Source of the DNA: Saprospiraceae bacterium
GTDB lineage: Bacteria > Bacteroidota > Bacteroidia > Chitinophagales > Saprospiraceae
Direction of reading: 5' to 3'
Assembly (NCBI GenBank): GCA_016715105.1
Contig: JADKBO010000059.1
Location: forward strand, 1 to 64,000
Length of the DNA: 64,000 nt
A model generated the notes under the pieces. It saw only the letters and a program-made list of their open reading frames with translations, was not told the origin of the DNA and did no database searches. Both the position numbers and the translations under genes were made by a program. This document shows, piece by piece, positions 37,452 to 46,222 of the stretch (the first letter of the stretch is position 1; each line of letters begins with the position of its first letter).

Positions 37452-40400
37452 ATGAACAGTCTTAATCAAAATATCAACATTGACGAATTTCAAAAAGCTT
37501 ATGATACGCTAAATCCTGAGCAAAAAACGGCTGTTGATAAGGTTTACGGCCCAGTCATGGTGGTGGCTGGCCCGGGTACTGGTAAGACGCAATTATTGGC
37601 GGTGAGGGTTTGTAATATTTTGAAACAAACTGATTTACAAGCCAGCAATATTCTTTGTTTGACGTATACAGATGCTGGTTGCACGGCCATGCGAAATAGG
37701 CTCATTACTTTTATGGGCACTGATGCTTATAAAGTGGGCATATACACTTACCACGCTTTTTGTAATCTCATCATCAGAGAAAACCCAGAGCTTTTCAACG
37801 CTTATCGGGAATTGTCCAACGCTTCTGATTTGGAAATTATGGAAGTTCTGACTGAACTCATAGATGGACTTCCTCTCGAACATCCACTAGCAAGAAATGC
37901 AGGTGATAATTATTATGACCGTCCCAGATTCAAAACCTTGTTTAGTGTAATGAAGCGAGAGGGTTGGAGTCATGATCACATCGCAGACAAAATAGAACAA
38001 TACAAGGAGGAACTTTACCAAGATGTTGATTACATCTATAAAAAGGGAGAGAAAAAGGGTGCTCCAATGGAAGACAAAATCCAGAAAGAACTCAGTAAAT
38101 ATGAGTTTGTCAAAGAGGGAAGTAAGTTGTTAGGGCAATACAATGAACTTCTGGCTAAAAGGGATCGATTGGATTTTGATGATTCTATCATATGGGTGCT
38201 CAAAAAGTTGAAAGAAAGGCCTGATGTATTAGCTCAATATCAAGAGCGTTTTCAATTTATTTTGGCAGATGAGTATCAGGATACCAATGGTAGTCAGAAT
38301 GAATTGCTGTTCACCTTGGCAAAAAATGAATTTGACCCACAGCCCAATCTATTTGTAGTAGGCGACGATGATCAATCTATCTATCGGTTTCAGGGAGCCA
38401 ATATGGACAACATTGTTTTGTTCATGAAAGAATTTGAACCTGATGTGATTGTCTTGCAAAATAATTATAGGAGTCACCAAGCCATTTTGGACAAAGCTAC
38501 TTTATTGATCAATAACAATCGTGAACGACTTACCCATAAATATCCCGATTTGGTAAAACAGTTGAAGGAAAGTCGCAAAAGTAATCAAGGTGGTAGTCCT
38601 GTTTTTCTGCCGTATGCAAATATGGCCAATCAGCAATGTGGAGTTACTAAATTGGTGAAAGATTTGTCTTCAAAAGGGGTGAAATACAATGAAATTGCGA
38701 TCATTTACCGCAAACACAAAGAGGCAGAAAATCTGTTGAAGTATTTTTCTCTAGAAGGAATTCCAGTGAGTATCAAGAAAAAAATAAATATTCTGAAGCT
38801 CAATGAAATCAAAAGAATACTCACATTGCTGCGATACATTGATCAAGAGTATCGGGAAGTGAATAGTCAAAATGCCCAATTATTTGAGATTTTACATTAT
38901 GACTTCTGGGGCCTTTCGGCAAAAGATATTGGCAAAATTGCGTTATTAGCTTCTGCGAATACCGACGAATCCTCAGATGATTTGATCTGGAGAGATGTGA
39001 TTTCTAATGAGAACAAATTGCAAAAGTTTGGAATTCTTCACGCTGAATTATTCATTCACACCTCGCAAATTCTTGAAGGGCTCATCAATGATTATAAAAA
39101 TGTGACTCCACAGGTTTTGTTTGAAAAGCTTCTGACCAACACAGGCATGCTCAACCATTTTTTAGCATCGCCCGATAAGATTTGGATGTTGCAAGTGGTC
39201 AACACCCTGTTTGAATTCATCAAATCCGAAACTTCTAAAACCGAAGGTTTGGGTATAGATGAAATCTTGAGCATTTTGGATAAAATGGAAGAAATGGGCA
39301 TTGATATGTCTATCAACTACCTCAAAACAAACAATGAAGGCATCAATTTTTTGACTGCTCACGGATCCAAAGGTTTGGAATTTGACCACGTCATCATCAT
39401 CAATGCAGATGAAAAAACGTGGATTGATGATCGAGGCGCACGGGTAAAATTTCCACCCAATATGCTTTTTGGAGCAGGAGATGCTACGGAGGAAGATGAT
39501 CGAAGGCTATTTTATGTTTCTTTGACGCGTGCAAGAAACAATGCATACATTACTTTTTCACATCTTTCTGAGACAGAAAAAGAGCAACAAGCCTCTCGAT
39601 TTATTACAGAGATGGAGTATAATGTTTTGATTCCACCCATTACAAACACAGATGAAGATTTGATCAATTTCTCAAGTACATTAATGAAATATGATCAGGG
39701 TCAGGTTTCTTTAATAGAGCACAAACTCATTGATCGGGTTTTGGAAAACATGCAGATGAATGCCACGGGTATCACCAAGTATCTGAATTGTCCACGCACT
39801 TTTTATTTTGAAAATATTCTCAGGGTTCCCATGGCCAGGACCAAAAATCTGGGATTTGGAAATGCCATCCATTATGCCATGGAAATGTTTTACAGGAATA
39901 TGGTAGCAAGTCCTTCCCTAGAAATAGGTTCATTGGAGTCATTGCAGGAATTATTTAAAAAGGGCATGCGTAAATTTCATGCACATTTTACAAAACTTGA
40001 AGCAGAACGGGCACTTTACACTGGGTTGAATATCTTGACCTTCTATTATAATAATACCATTCAGAGTTGGACTAAACCGCGCACCTTAAAAGCTGAACTC
40101 AATATAAAAGGGCATATCAAAGACATTCCTGTTTCAGGAATTTTGGATAGGGTAGATGTGTACGATGACCACATGACCATTGTTGATTATAAAACAGGCA
40201 ATAGAAATGGAGAGTCTGAAAAATTTAAAAAAGGGGAAGATCTAACGAACGGCGGCGATTATTGGAGACAAGGAGTTTTCTATCAATTGCTCATAAAATT
40301 GGAACCCAATTTACAATCCAAATTACAAACAGTAATTTTTGAATTATTAGAACAATATGAACCCGACAAGGCTAAGGTCAGGCGTGTTGAAGTGGATGGA

Positions 40401-40589
40401 ACTGACCAGGATTTGGTGATTGCCCAATTGGAATATGTTTACGAAAAAATAAAAAATCACGAGTTTGATGAGGGCTGCAATGATGAAAGATGTAAGTGGT
40501 GTGCTTTTGTCAATAGTCATATGACTAAGCCTTTAATTCCGTCTGACAGTGTAGAGGAAACAGATTCTGAAATGATGTATGGGGAGTAG
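37452..40589 (+). CDS. UvrD/Rep-type helicase fused to a PD-(D/E)XK nuclease domain
   Basis: The N-terminal part is a superfamily 1 helicase: Walker A VAGPGTGKTQLLAVR (about 38-52), LTYTDAGCTAMRNRL, Walker B ILADEYQDTN, GDDDQSIYRFQGAN, TAHGSKGLEFDHVI and RRLFYVSLTRARNNAY. The C-terminal 250 residues have YLNCPRTFYFENIL, then ILDRVDVYDDHMTIVDYKTG with the nuclease D...D-YK residues, and a QGVFYQLLI helix. This architecture matches AddA/RecB-like or related repair helicase-nucleases. Cysteines near the C-terminus (EGCNDERCKWCAF) may complete an iron-sulfur or zinc site with the one in YLNCPRTF. There is no AddB-like partner nearby. Confidence 0.93.
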   Translation: MNSLNQNINIDEFQKAYDTLNPEQKTAVDKVYGPVMVVAGPGTGKTQLLAVRVCNILKQTDLQASNILCLTYTDAGCTAMRNRLITFMGTDAYKVGIYTYHAFCNLIIRENPELFNAYRELSNASDLEIMEVLTELIDGLPLEHPLARNAGDNYYDRPRFKTLFSVMKREGWSHDHIADKIEQYKEELYQDVDYIYKKGEKKGAPMEDKIQKELSKYEFVKEGSKLLGQYNELLAKRDRLDFDDSIIWVLKKLKERPDVLAQYQERFQFILADEYQDTNGSQNELLFTLAKNEFDPQPNLFVVGDDDQSIYRFQGANMDNIVLFMKEFEPDVIVLQNNYRSHQAILDKATLLINNNRERLTHKYPDLVKQLKESRKSNQGGSPVFLPYANMANQQCGVTKLVKDLSSKGVKYNEIAIIYRKHKEAENLLKYFSLEGIPVSIKKKINILKLNEIKRILTLLRYIDQEYREVNSQNAQLFEILHYDFWGLSAKDIGKIALLASANTDESSDDLIWRDVISNENKLQKFGILHAELFIHTSQILEGLINDYKNVTPQVLFEKLLTNTGMLNHFLASPDKIWMLQVVNTLFEFIKSETSKTEGLGIDEILSILDKMEEMGIDMSINYLKTNNEGINFLTAHGSKGLEFDHVIIINADEKTWIDDRGARVKFPPNMLFGAGDATEEDDRRLFYVSLTRARNNAYITFSHLSETEKEQQASRFITEMEYNVLIPPITNTDEDLINFSSTLMKYDQGQVSLIEHKLIDRVLENMQMNATGITKYLNCPRTFYFENILRVPMARTKNLGFGNAIHYAMEMFYRNMVASPSLEIGSLESLQELFKKGMRKFHAHFTKLEAERALYTGLNILTFYYNNTIQSWTKPRTLKAELNIKGHIKDIPVSGILDRVDVYDDHMTIVDYKTGNRNGESEKFKKGEDLTNGGDYWRQGVFYQLLIKLEPNLQSKLQTVIFELLEQYEPDKAKVRRVEVDGTDQDLVIAQLEYVYEKIKNHEFDEGCNDERCKWCAFVNSHMTKPLIPSDSVEETDSEMMYGE

Positions 40590-40694
40590 GAGGAGAGACG
40601 AAAGATGAAAGATGAGAGAAGAAAGAGGAAAGTAGGTTTGATATGGCATTTGTGAATTTGCTTCGAGCTACGAGTGCTACGAGTTGCGAGCCAC

Positions 40695-41140
40695 GAGATT
40701 CCTTGGTTTGTAAAACCCAAAGGGTTTAATGTGCATAACTTAATGTGCGCCTCGGAATGTTTATTTGTTTATGGCTATATATATACCAAAATTCGTGAAT
40801 TCGTGGCAATCAGCTGGTAGAAATCAGTAGTCAGTGATCAGTTTTGGAACTCAGAAGTTCAAATTAAAGCAATTCGTGAATTCGTGGCGATCAGCTGGCA
40901 GAGATCAGTGGTCTTTGTCTTTTTGCAACGAGCTACGAGCTACGAGATTCCTTGGTTTGTAAAACCCAAAGGGTTTAATGTGCCTAACCTCGTGTGAGCC
41001 TCGGAATGTTTATTTGTTTATGACTGTTTATATACCAAAATTCGTGAATTCGTGGCAATCAGGTGGTAGCGATCAGTGGGCAGTTTTAGAACTCAGAAGA
41101 TCAAATTAAAGCAATTCGTGAATTCGTGGCAATCAGCGAT
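40695..41140. repeat. Duplicated non-coding repeat unit of about 250 bp
   Basis: Two copies, beginning GAGATTCCTTGGTTTGTAAA at 40695 and 40944, share the hairpin AAACCCAAAGGGTTT, the word CCTCGGAATGTTTATTTGTTTATG, and ATTCGTGAATTCGTGGC twice each, with small indels. The region (40590-41220) has no gene and lies between convergent transcription units. The words GATCAGTTTT and CTCGTGGCTCG recur in a second region at 61.3-61.5 kb. Confidence 0.75.
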
Positions 41141-41220
41141 CAGCTATCAGTTTTCTGTTGTTGAATGATGAGTGCTGAAAACTTAGGGTAATTTGTGGCT
41201 ATACCTGAATTTTTATGAAA

Positions 41221-41973
41221 CTATTTTTTAAAACCTATTTCTAGCTGTGCATCTGCTTTAGGCCTTGTCACCTTGATCACATTATCTGTTGATCCTTGGG
41301 CTAATAATTCTTTTTCAAATCTATCCAATGAGTTGCAATAGTTGAAGTAAGAATATTGGTAATCACTTTGTCCCATATTAGGGGTGTTAATTTGGGTTTT
41401 ATTTAATTCATGTAAATTAATGGACTTATATTTTATACTAGCGGAACCATCAACTGTTTCTGCCTCCAAAATCAATCCTGGCAAACCCCAAAGTTTGAAA
41501 GGACCTGAGTCATATGGAATATCTGGACAGAACCAAACAATATAATTTCTGCCACCAAAGTCAGTCTTTGCTTTTACCAATTTCAAGCCATCACTATTCG
41601 TTTTGAACGAGTCTGTAACTTCCCATTTTATTTCTTTTAAAACATCATGTATGATGGCTTTGTAATTAAAGTTAACACTCACTTTTTGTTGAAACTTTTT
41701 ATCAGCTTTATTTATATAAATTGGAAATCCAGCATTATCACTTGAATTTATAGTCAATGTTGAATGCATTATTTCTTCTGTTGAATTATTAATGGTAGAC
41801 AAATGGACATAAATGGAAGAATCTTTTCCAAAAAATAGCATTGTTTCACCACAAAGATGCTTCTCTAGCGGGAGGTTGGAGTGGTATTGGTAGATTACTT
41901 CACCAACATACTGCCCATTCAAAACATTGATTAAGAGTAATAAAATTGTAGAAAAAAAATATTTGAGCTTCAT
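41221..41973 (-). CDS. GLPGLI family secreted protein
   Basis: The N-terminus MKLKYFFSTILLLLINVLNG is a signal peptide. YDSGPFKLWGLPGLILEAE contains the family's name motif. GEVIYQYHSN near the start and NYIVWFCPDIPYDSGP before the motif are also typical. The function of these Bacteroidota-specific exported proteins is unknown; they are often near TonB-dependent receptors, none of which is seen here. A second, more divergent GLPGLI gene lies 72 bases upstream, so the two probably arose by duplication and are co-transcribed. Confidence 0.9.
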   Translation of the reverse strand: MKLKYFFSTILLLLINVLNGQYVGEVIYQYHSNLPLEKHLCGETMLFFGKDSSIYVHLSTINNSTEEIMHSTLTINSSDNAGFPIYINKADKKFQQKVSVNFNYKAIIHDVLKEIKWEVTDSFKTNSDGLKLVKAKTDFGGRNYIVWFCPDIPYDSGPFKLWGLPGLILEAETVDGSASIKYKSINLHELNKTQINTPNMGQSDYQYSYFNYCNSLDRFEKELLAQGSTDNVIKVTRPKADAQLEIGFKK

Positions 41974-42045
41974 TTTATTGCTTATTTAGTTATCTTCTTA
42001 AATGAGTCTTGGATTGTAATAATATATTGTGCTAAACCTATTTGG

Positions 42046-42771
42046 CTATTCCACTTTAAATTGAATTGGAATCCATTTATTTGTGGGGCTTGCAGTACTG
42101 ATTAAAAATATATTATTAAGTGGTTGATCATCCATTTCAGAAAATGATTTGGTAATTTTACCTTCTTCATCTGAAACTAGCACTTTTGGAAAAGTAACTT
42201 TTTCTGTGACTTTTTCTATGCTAATGGCGGTATATTCTCCTGATATATTTACGTATTTGAGTACAGCTCCGGGCAAGGAAAATAATTTATTACCTGGTGC
42301 TATGGGGAGTGAGATTTCTTCTGTAAACCAAGCTATATTATTTTTGCAAACTGCTTTTGTGCACACCATGCCAATAATTTCTTGTTTTTCGTCCGTTATT
42401 TCCCACTGCCAGTTAGCAGTTTTGTCCAGACGGTCCGCCAAATCAACAAATAAACAAAGCCCATTTCTGTATCGACCATTGCAAGACAACCACTTTGATT
42501 CTTTAAAGTCTGTATAAATTTCTTGTGCTGCGAGGAAACTTCTAAACTTATCAGGGCAATTTTTAATAAAAATACTATCTAAAGTAAATTTAGTTTTTTG
42601 GCTATCGATCAACAAACTGTATCTTAATAAATAATCAGAAAATTTTAATGTTGGTACCTTTTCTAGAATAAAATCATTGTTTTGAATATGGTCAAATATT
42701 ATCTTGATTGATTGACTTTTTGCAAAAGTTAATGTCATTATTAATAAGCAAAGGATTGAGAATTTTTTCAT
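42046..42771 (-). CDS. Divergent GLPGLI family protein
   Basis: I start at ATG 42771, where MKKFSILCLLIMTLTFAKSQS is a signal peptide; the longer frame adds ten polar residues. The motif reads LFSLPGAVLKYVNISGEY, a variant of GLPGLI, preceded by NNIAWFTEEISLPIAPG. The N-terminal half keeps VPTLKFSDYLLRYSLLID. It is upstream of the other GLPGLI gene on the same strand, 72 bases apart. Function unknown. Confidence 0.8.
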   Translation of the reverse strand: MKKFSILCLLIMTLTFAKSQSIKIIFDHIQNNDFILEKVPTLKFSDYLLRYSLLIDSQKTKFTLDSIFIKNCPDKFRSFLAAQEIYTDFKESKWLSCNGRYRNGLCLFVDLADRLDKTANWQWEITDEKQEIIGMVCTKAVCKNNIAWFTEEISLPIAPGNKLFSLPGAVLKYVNISGEYTAISIEKVTEKVTFPKVLVSDEEGKITKSFSEMDDQPLNNIFLISTASPTNKWIPIQFKVE

Positions 42772-42997
42772 AATTAGTGGATTTATTGGGTAATTTTTCA
42801 AATTAAAGTAAGATGAGATTAATTATTAAACGCGAAGTTTTACATAATATTTTATAGTTTAAAGGTTATGGCAATTAATTTCTTTAATAGGTCTCTTCGT
42901 AGTTTCTTAAAATTATTTCAATCTCCAATGTCCATTTTCACTTTTCTCATTTGATACTAGAGTAGTAACTTTATTTCAATTTCTAAAAATTACAAAA

Positions 42998-43351
42998 ATG
43001 GACGAATATGCATTGATCATGCGCCACATGGATGGACAAGAGGTTGCTTCACCAGAACAAATGGAAGCTTGGATGAAACAAACCATGGATTGGATTGGCG
43101 GCATTGCTGCCCTAAACAAGTTTGTAAGTGGTACAGGACTACCTTTTAAAAATGCGCATGTGGTACACTCAACTGGTCTGGTAACCAATGGCCCATTTGG
43201 TGATATCAAGGAAACAATTGGCGGTTTGATAGTTGTGAAAGCAGAATCAGTAGAAGAAGCAATAACATTTGCAAAGGGCAGTCCCGTTTTACAAGGCGAA
43301 GGCAATACGATTGAAGTTAGAAAAATTGCAAAATCGGACGGCACTCATTGA
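42998..43351 (+). CDS. YciI/DGPF-domain protein paired with an ECF sigma factor
   Basis: The protein has the YCII-like fold: MDEYALIMRHMDGQEVASPEQM, then a segment NKFVSGTGLP and GPFGDIKETIGGLIVVKAES, where the GPF signature is seen, and AKGSPVLQGEGNTIEVRKI. It is a small cytoplasmic protein (117 residues). The next gene, nine bases downstream, is an ECF sigma factor of the group that is regularly found with DGPF proteins, so the pair is probably functionally linked. How the DGPF protein acts is not established. Confidence 0.88.
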   Translation: MDEYALIMRHMDGQEVASPEQMEAWMKQTMDWIGGIAALNKFVSGTGLPFKNAHVVHSTGLVTNGPFGDIKETIGGLIVVKAESVEEAITFAKGSPVLQGEGNTIEVRKIAKSDGTH

Positions 43352-43360
43352 TTGTGAAGC

Positions 43361-44596
43361 ATGCAGCATCAAGAATTAATACCACACCTTTTTCGTACAG
43401 AGCATAGCAAGATCATTGCTGTGCTCTGTGCAAAATTTGGCTTTGATCAAATGGAAATTGCCGAAGATCTTGCAAGTGAAACTTTCGTTGCTGCCTTGGA
43501 TACCTGGCCTTACAAGGGTATTCCTGAAAATCCATCAGCATGGCTATTTGCAGTAGCGAAAAACAAAGCCAAAAACCATTTTGCCCGAACTGTAAATCTT
43601 GAAACAAAGATTCTCCCGGAGTACAAAAATTTGATGGAAACAGATACGATTGCTCAAGATCCAATATTGACATCCGGTCAAATTGTGGATGCTCAATTGC
43701 AAATGATGTTTGCGGTCTGTCACCCAAGTTTAAGTGAAGAATCTCAAATTTGCTTAGCATTGCGAATACTATGTGGATTTGGTATAGATGAAATCTCCAA
43801 TGCCTTGTTGAGTAATAAAGATACCATCACTAAGAGACTGTATAGGGCCAAGGAAAAGTTGAAGGATAACCGCATCAAATTGGAATTTCCCTCTGAAGAA
43901 GCCTGTCAATCTCGTTTAGATGGCGTGCTTACAACCTTATATTTATTGTACAATGAGGGTTATTATTCAGAAAGCAATGAAGCCATTTTGAGAGCAGATT
44001 TGTGTTTTGAAGCTATCAGGTTGATGCATATTTTGACCCAAAACCCCGCGACCAATGTCCCAAAAACCAATGCGTTGCTTGCATTGATGTATTTCCATTC
44101 TTCTAGGTTCAATGCGCGTAAAAATATGGGTGAAATGGTTTTGTATGCAGATCAAGATTCCAGTTTATGGGACCAAAACCTGATTTCCAAGGGGGCATTT
44201 CACCTTCATAAAGCGGCCGTGGGAAATGAATTGACTTCTTTTCATTTGGAAGCAATGATTGCCTATTGGTTTACAGTGTCCAATGAAAATGGAGAAAAAT
44301 GGCAACGTATATTGGAGCTTTATGACCAATTACTTCATTTAAAAAATGTGCCGGTTGTAGCGCTGAATCGTTTGTTTGCTTTGTCAAAAGTAAAGGGGAA
44401 AATTGCTGCAATCAAGGAAGCAGAAAAATTAGACATTAGAGGTAATCCTTATTACCACGCCCTTTTGGGAGAATTATATCTGTCTGTAAACTCTGGTCTC
44501 GCAAAAGCTCATTTTGAAAAAGCGCTGTTTTATGCTAAGACACAGGCAGAAAAGGAAAGTATACGGCGGAAAATAACTTCTCTTGCCATCAACTAA
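43361..44596 (+). CDS. ECF42-like RNA polymerase sigma factor with C-terminal extension
   Basis: This ECF sigma factor redirects RNA polymerase to a small regulon. Region 2 is EIAEDLASETFVAALDTWP followed by ENPSAWLFAVAKNKAKNHFAR. Region 4 reads LALRILCGFGIDEISNALLSNKDTITKRLYRAKEKLK. After about residue 180 comes a long helical extension (DUF6596/TPR-like), with GYYSESNEAILRADLCFEAIRL and NPYYHALLGELYLSV. The extension is typical of the ECF42 group, in place of an anti-sigma factor. The start lies nine bases after the YciI gene, so the two form an operon. Total of 411 residues is standard. Confidence 0.92.
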   Translation: MQHQELIPHLFRTEHSKIIAVLCAKFGFDQMEIAEDLASETFVAALDTWPYKGIPENPSAWLFAVAKNKAKNHFARTVNLETKILPEYKNLMETDTIAQDPILTSGQIVDAQLQMMFAVCHPSLSEESQICLALRILCGFGIDEISNALLSNKDTITKRLYRAKEKLKDNRIKLEFPSEEACQSRLDGVLTTLYLLYNEGYYSESNEAILRADLCFEAIRLMHILTQNPATNVPKTNALLALMYFHSSRFNARKNMGEMVLYADQDSSLWDQNLISKGAFHLHKAAVGNELTSFHLEAMIAYWFTVSNENGEKWQRILELYDQLLHLKNVPVVALNRLFALSKVKGKIAAIKEAEKLDIRGNPYYHALLGELYLSVNSGLAKAHFEKALFYAKTQAEKESIRRKITSLAIN

Positions 44597-44609
44597 CACC
44601 CAGATTTAG

Positions 44610-45310
44610 CAGGCGGAAGCAGATTTAGCAGCCTTATTAGCTACACCTCCAATCAAGGTTCTATAGGCTTTAGCCTGTAGCGACTGGAAGGTTACTTACG
44701 GCTACTTTCACAATTCTGGCTACTAATGTATTAAAGCTTTCTTGTTGAAAGCGAACCACAAGAGTTAGCAGGCTAAAGCCCGCTTACCCTTTATTCTTCC
44801 TGCAGAAAACATGGGCAATGTTTGCTGAAAGCTAACCGCAAGATTTAGCAGGCTAAAGCTTACTTGGCTTTTTATGCTACCTTCTACAAACATGGAATTG
44901 AAGGCTTGTGCTTGCATTGTTTGAAAGCCCACTTTTTGATTCTTCCACGACTCTTACAACCTTATTAGTTTCAGCTCCAATCAAGGTTCTATAGGCTTTA
45001 GCCTGTAGCGACTGGAAGGCTCCTTACTGCTACTTTCACAATTCTGGCTACTAATTAATTAAAGCTTTTTTGCTGAAAGCTAACCACAAGAGTTAGCAGG
45101 CTAAAGCCCGGTTGCTTTTTATTCTACCTGCTGCAAACATGGGCAATGCTTGCTAAAAGCTAACCACAAGAGTTAGCAGGCTAAAGCCCGCTTACCCTTT
45201 ATTCTACCTGCTGCAAACGTGGGCAATGCTTGCTGAAAGCTAACCACAAGATTTAGCAGGCTAAAGCCCGCTTACCCTTTATGCTACCTGCTGCAAACAT
45301 GGGGCATATA
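44610..45310. repeat. REP-like repeat array with GGCTAAAGCC/GGCTTTAGCC palindromes
   Basis: A non-coding array contains two related units. A unit of about 79 bases (GAGTTAGCAGGCTAAAGCCC at its core) occurs about five times (near 44765, 44845, 45090, 45170 and 45250). A larger block beginning CTCCAATCAAGGTTCTATAG at 44647 recurs at 44974, an offset of 327. Each has a short palindrome. The array ends about 100 bases before the RAYT gene. The same GGGCTAAAGCCC word occurs at 61179-61190. Confidence 0.85.
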
Positions 45311-45416
45311 GGCTTTTGCTACACCGTCTACTTGTTTTGTAATGTTAATTTGCCCCCAAACTATTGCACCTTAAATATTAATTGTCTATTTTTGAATTGA
45401 AAATACCTATAGAAAA

Positions 45417-46058
45417 ATGTCTGACTTCACCAAGAGGCGATTGCCTCACATTTACAGGAAAGGCGCAACTTTTTTTATCACTTTCCGGCTCAAAGATTCA
45501 TTATCGCAAGCGACTTTGAACGAACTGCGCGAAGAATATTCTAATAAAGCTAACAAGATATTTCATCCTGACCCCAACATTTTAGAATACCTTTTAGAAG
45601 AATTAAAAGAAAATATTTTTACAAAATTCCAACATCAATTGGATTGCAAACCATATGGTGAATGTATTTTAAAAGACCCAAAGTGCGCCGAAATATTGTA
45701 CGAAAAAATATTGCAATACAATGCCAAATATTACGATTTAAAATGCTTTTGTATTATGCCAAATCATGTCCACATTCTTTTAAGAACATTAGAACCTTCT
45801 GGAGATAATGATGACAAGAATTATGTAAATATTGATAAAATTATGATGTTGATAAAAGGTGGAAGTTCTTATTTAATCAATAAAAAAATTGGTAAAACAG
45901 GACCACTTTGGACACAAGAATCTTATGACAAGATTATAAAAGATGAAACGGAATATGGGAATGTGTTTTATTATATTTTGAATAATCCAGTGAAAGCAAA
46001 TTTAGACAAACGATATCAGTATGCGCCGTATATGTATAAGTATACGGATTTTGAATAG
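45417..46058 (+). mobile_element. REP-associated tyrosine transposase (RAYT), Y1_Tnp domain
   Basis: RAYT proteins are domesticated HUH-type transposases that nick and spread REP palindromes. The HUH motif is CIMPNHVHILL, the Y1 tyrosine is in GGSSYLINKKIG, and GPLWTQESYDKIIKDETEYGNVFYYILNNPVKANL is the highly conserved C-terminal block. N-terminal RKGATFFITFRLKDSL is also standard. At 213 residues the protein is complete. It is flanked upstream by the GGCTAAAGCC array and downstream, eight bases after the stop, by a GCTGGC-GGA-GCCAGC palindrome. This gives the layout of a REPtron. Confidence 0.92.
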
Positions 46059-46065
46059 GTTGTTG

Positions 46066-46080
46066 GCTGGCGGAGCCAGC
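46066..46080. repeat. REP palindrome behind the RAYT gene
   Basis: GCTGGC-GGA-GCCAGC is a perfect 6-bp inverted repeat with a three-base loop, enclosed by TTGG and CCAA. Its core, GCTGGCGnAGCCA, recurs as a tandem array at 50.4-50.6 kb. Confidence 0.75.
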
Positions 46081-46222
46081 TCCAATGCCAATCTCATCCC
46101 AAATATGCGTATCTTACACCCCAACCCTTTACTTTGTCGGCTTCTGCTCCCATATCCATCACATCCATTTTCGAGCACAACCTTGCCTAGTTTCGGATTT
46201 ATTTAAGATTAAACTAATTACA

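Noticed and set aside
44610..45310. Integron attC array
   Set aside because: The palindromes lack the RYYYAAC/GTTRRRY core sites, no integrase is present, and a RAYT gene explains the repeats better.
45417..46058. Ordinary insertion sequence (IS200/IS605 type)
   Set aside because: No TnpB, no typical left and right ends, and the C-terminal block is that of RAYT proteins, so it is treated as a domesticated transposase.
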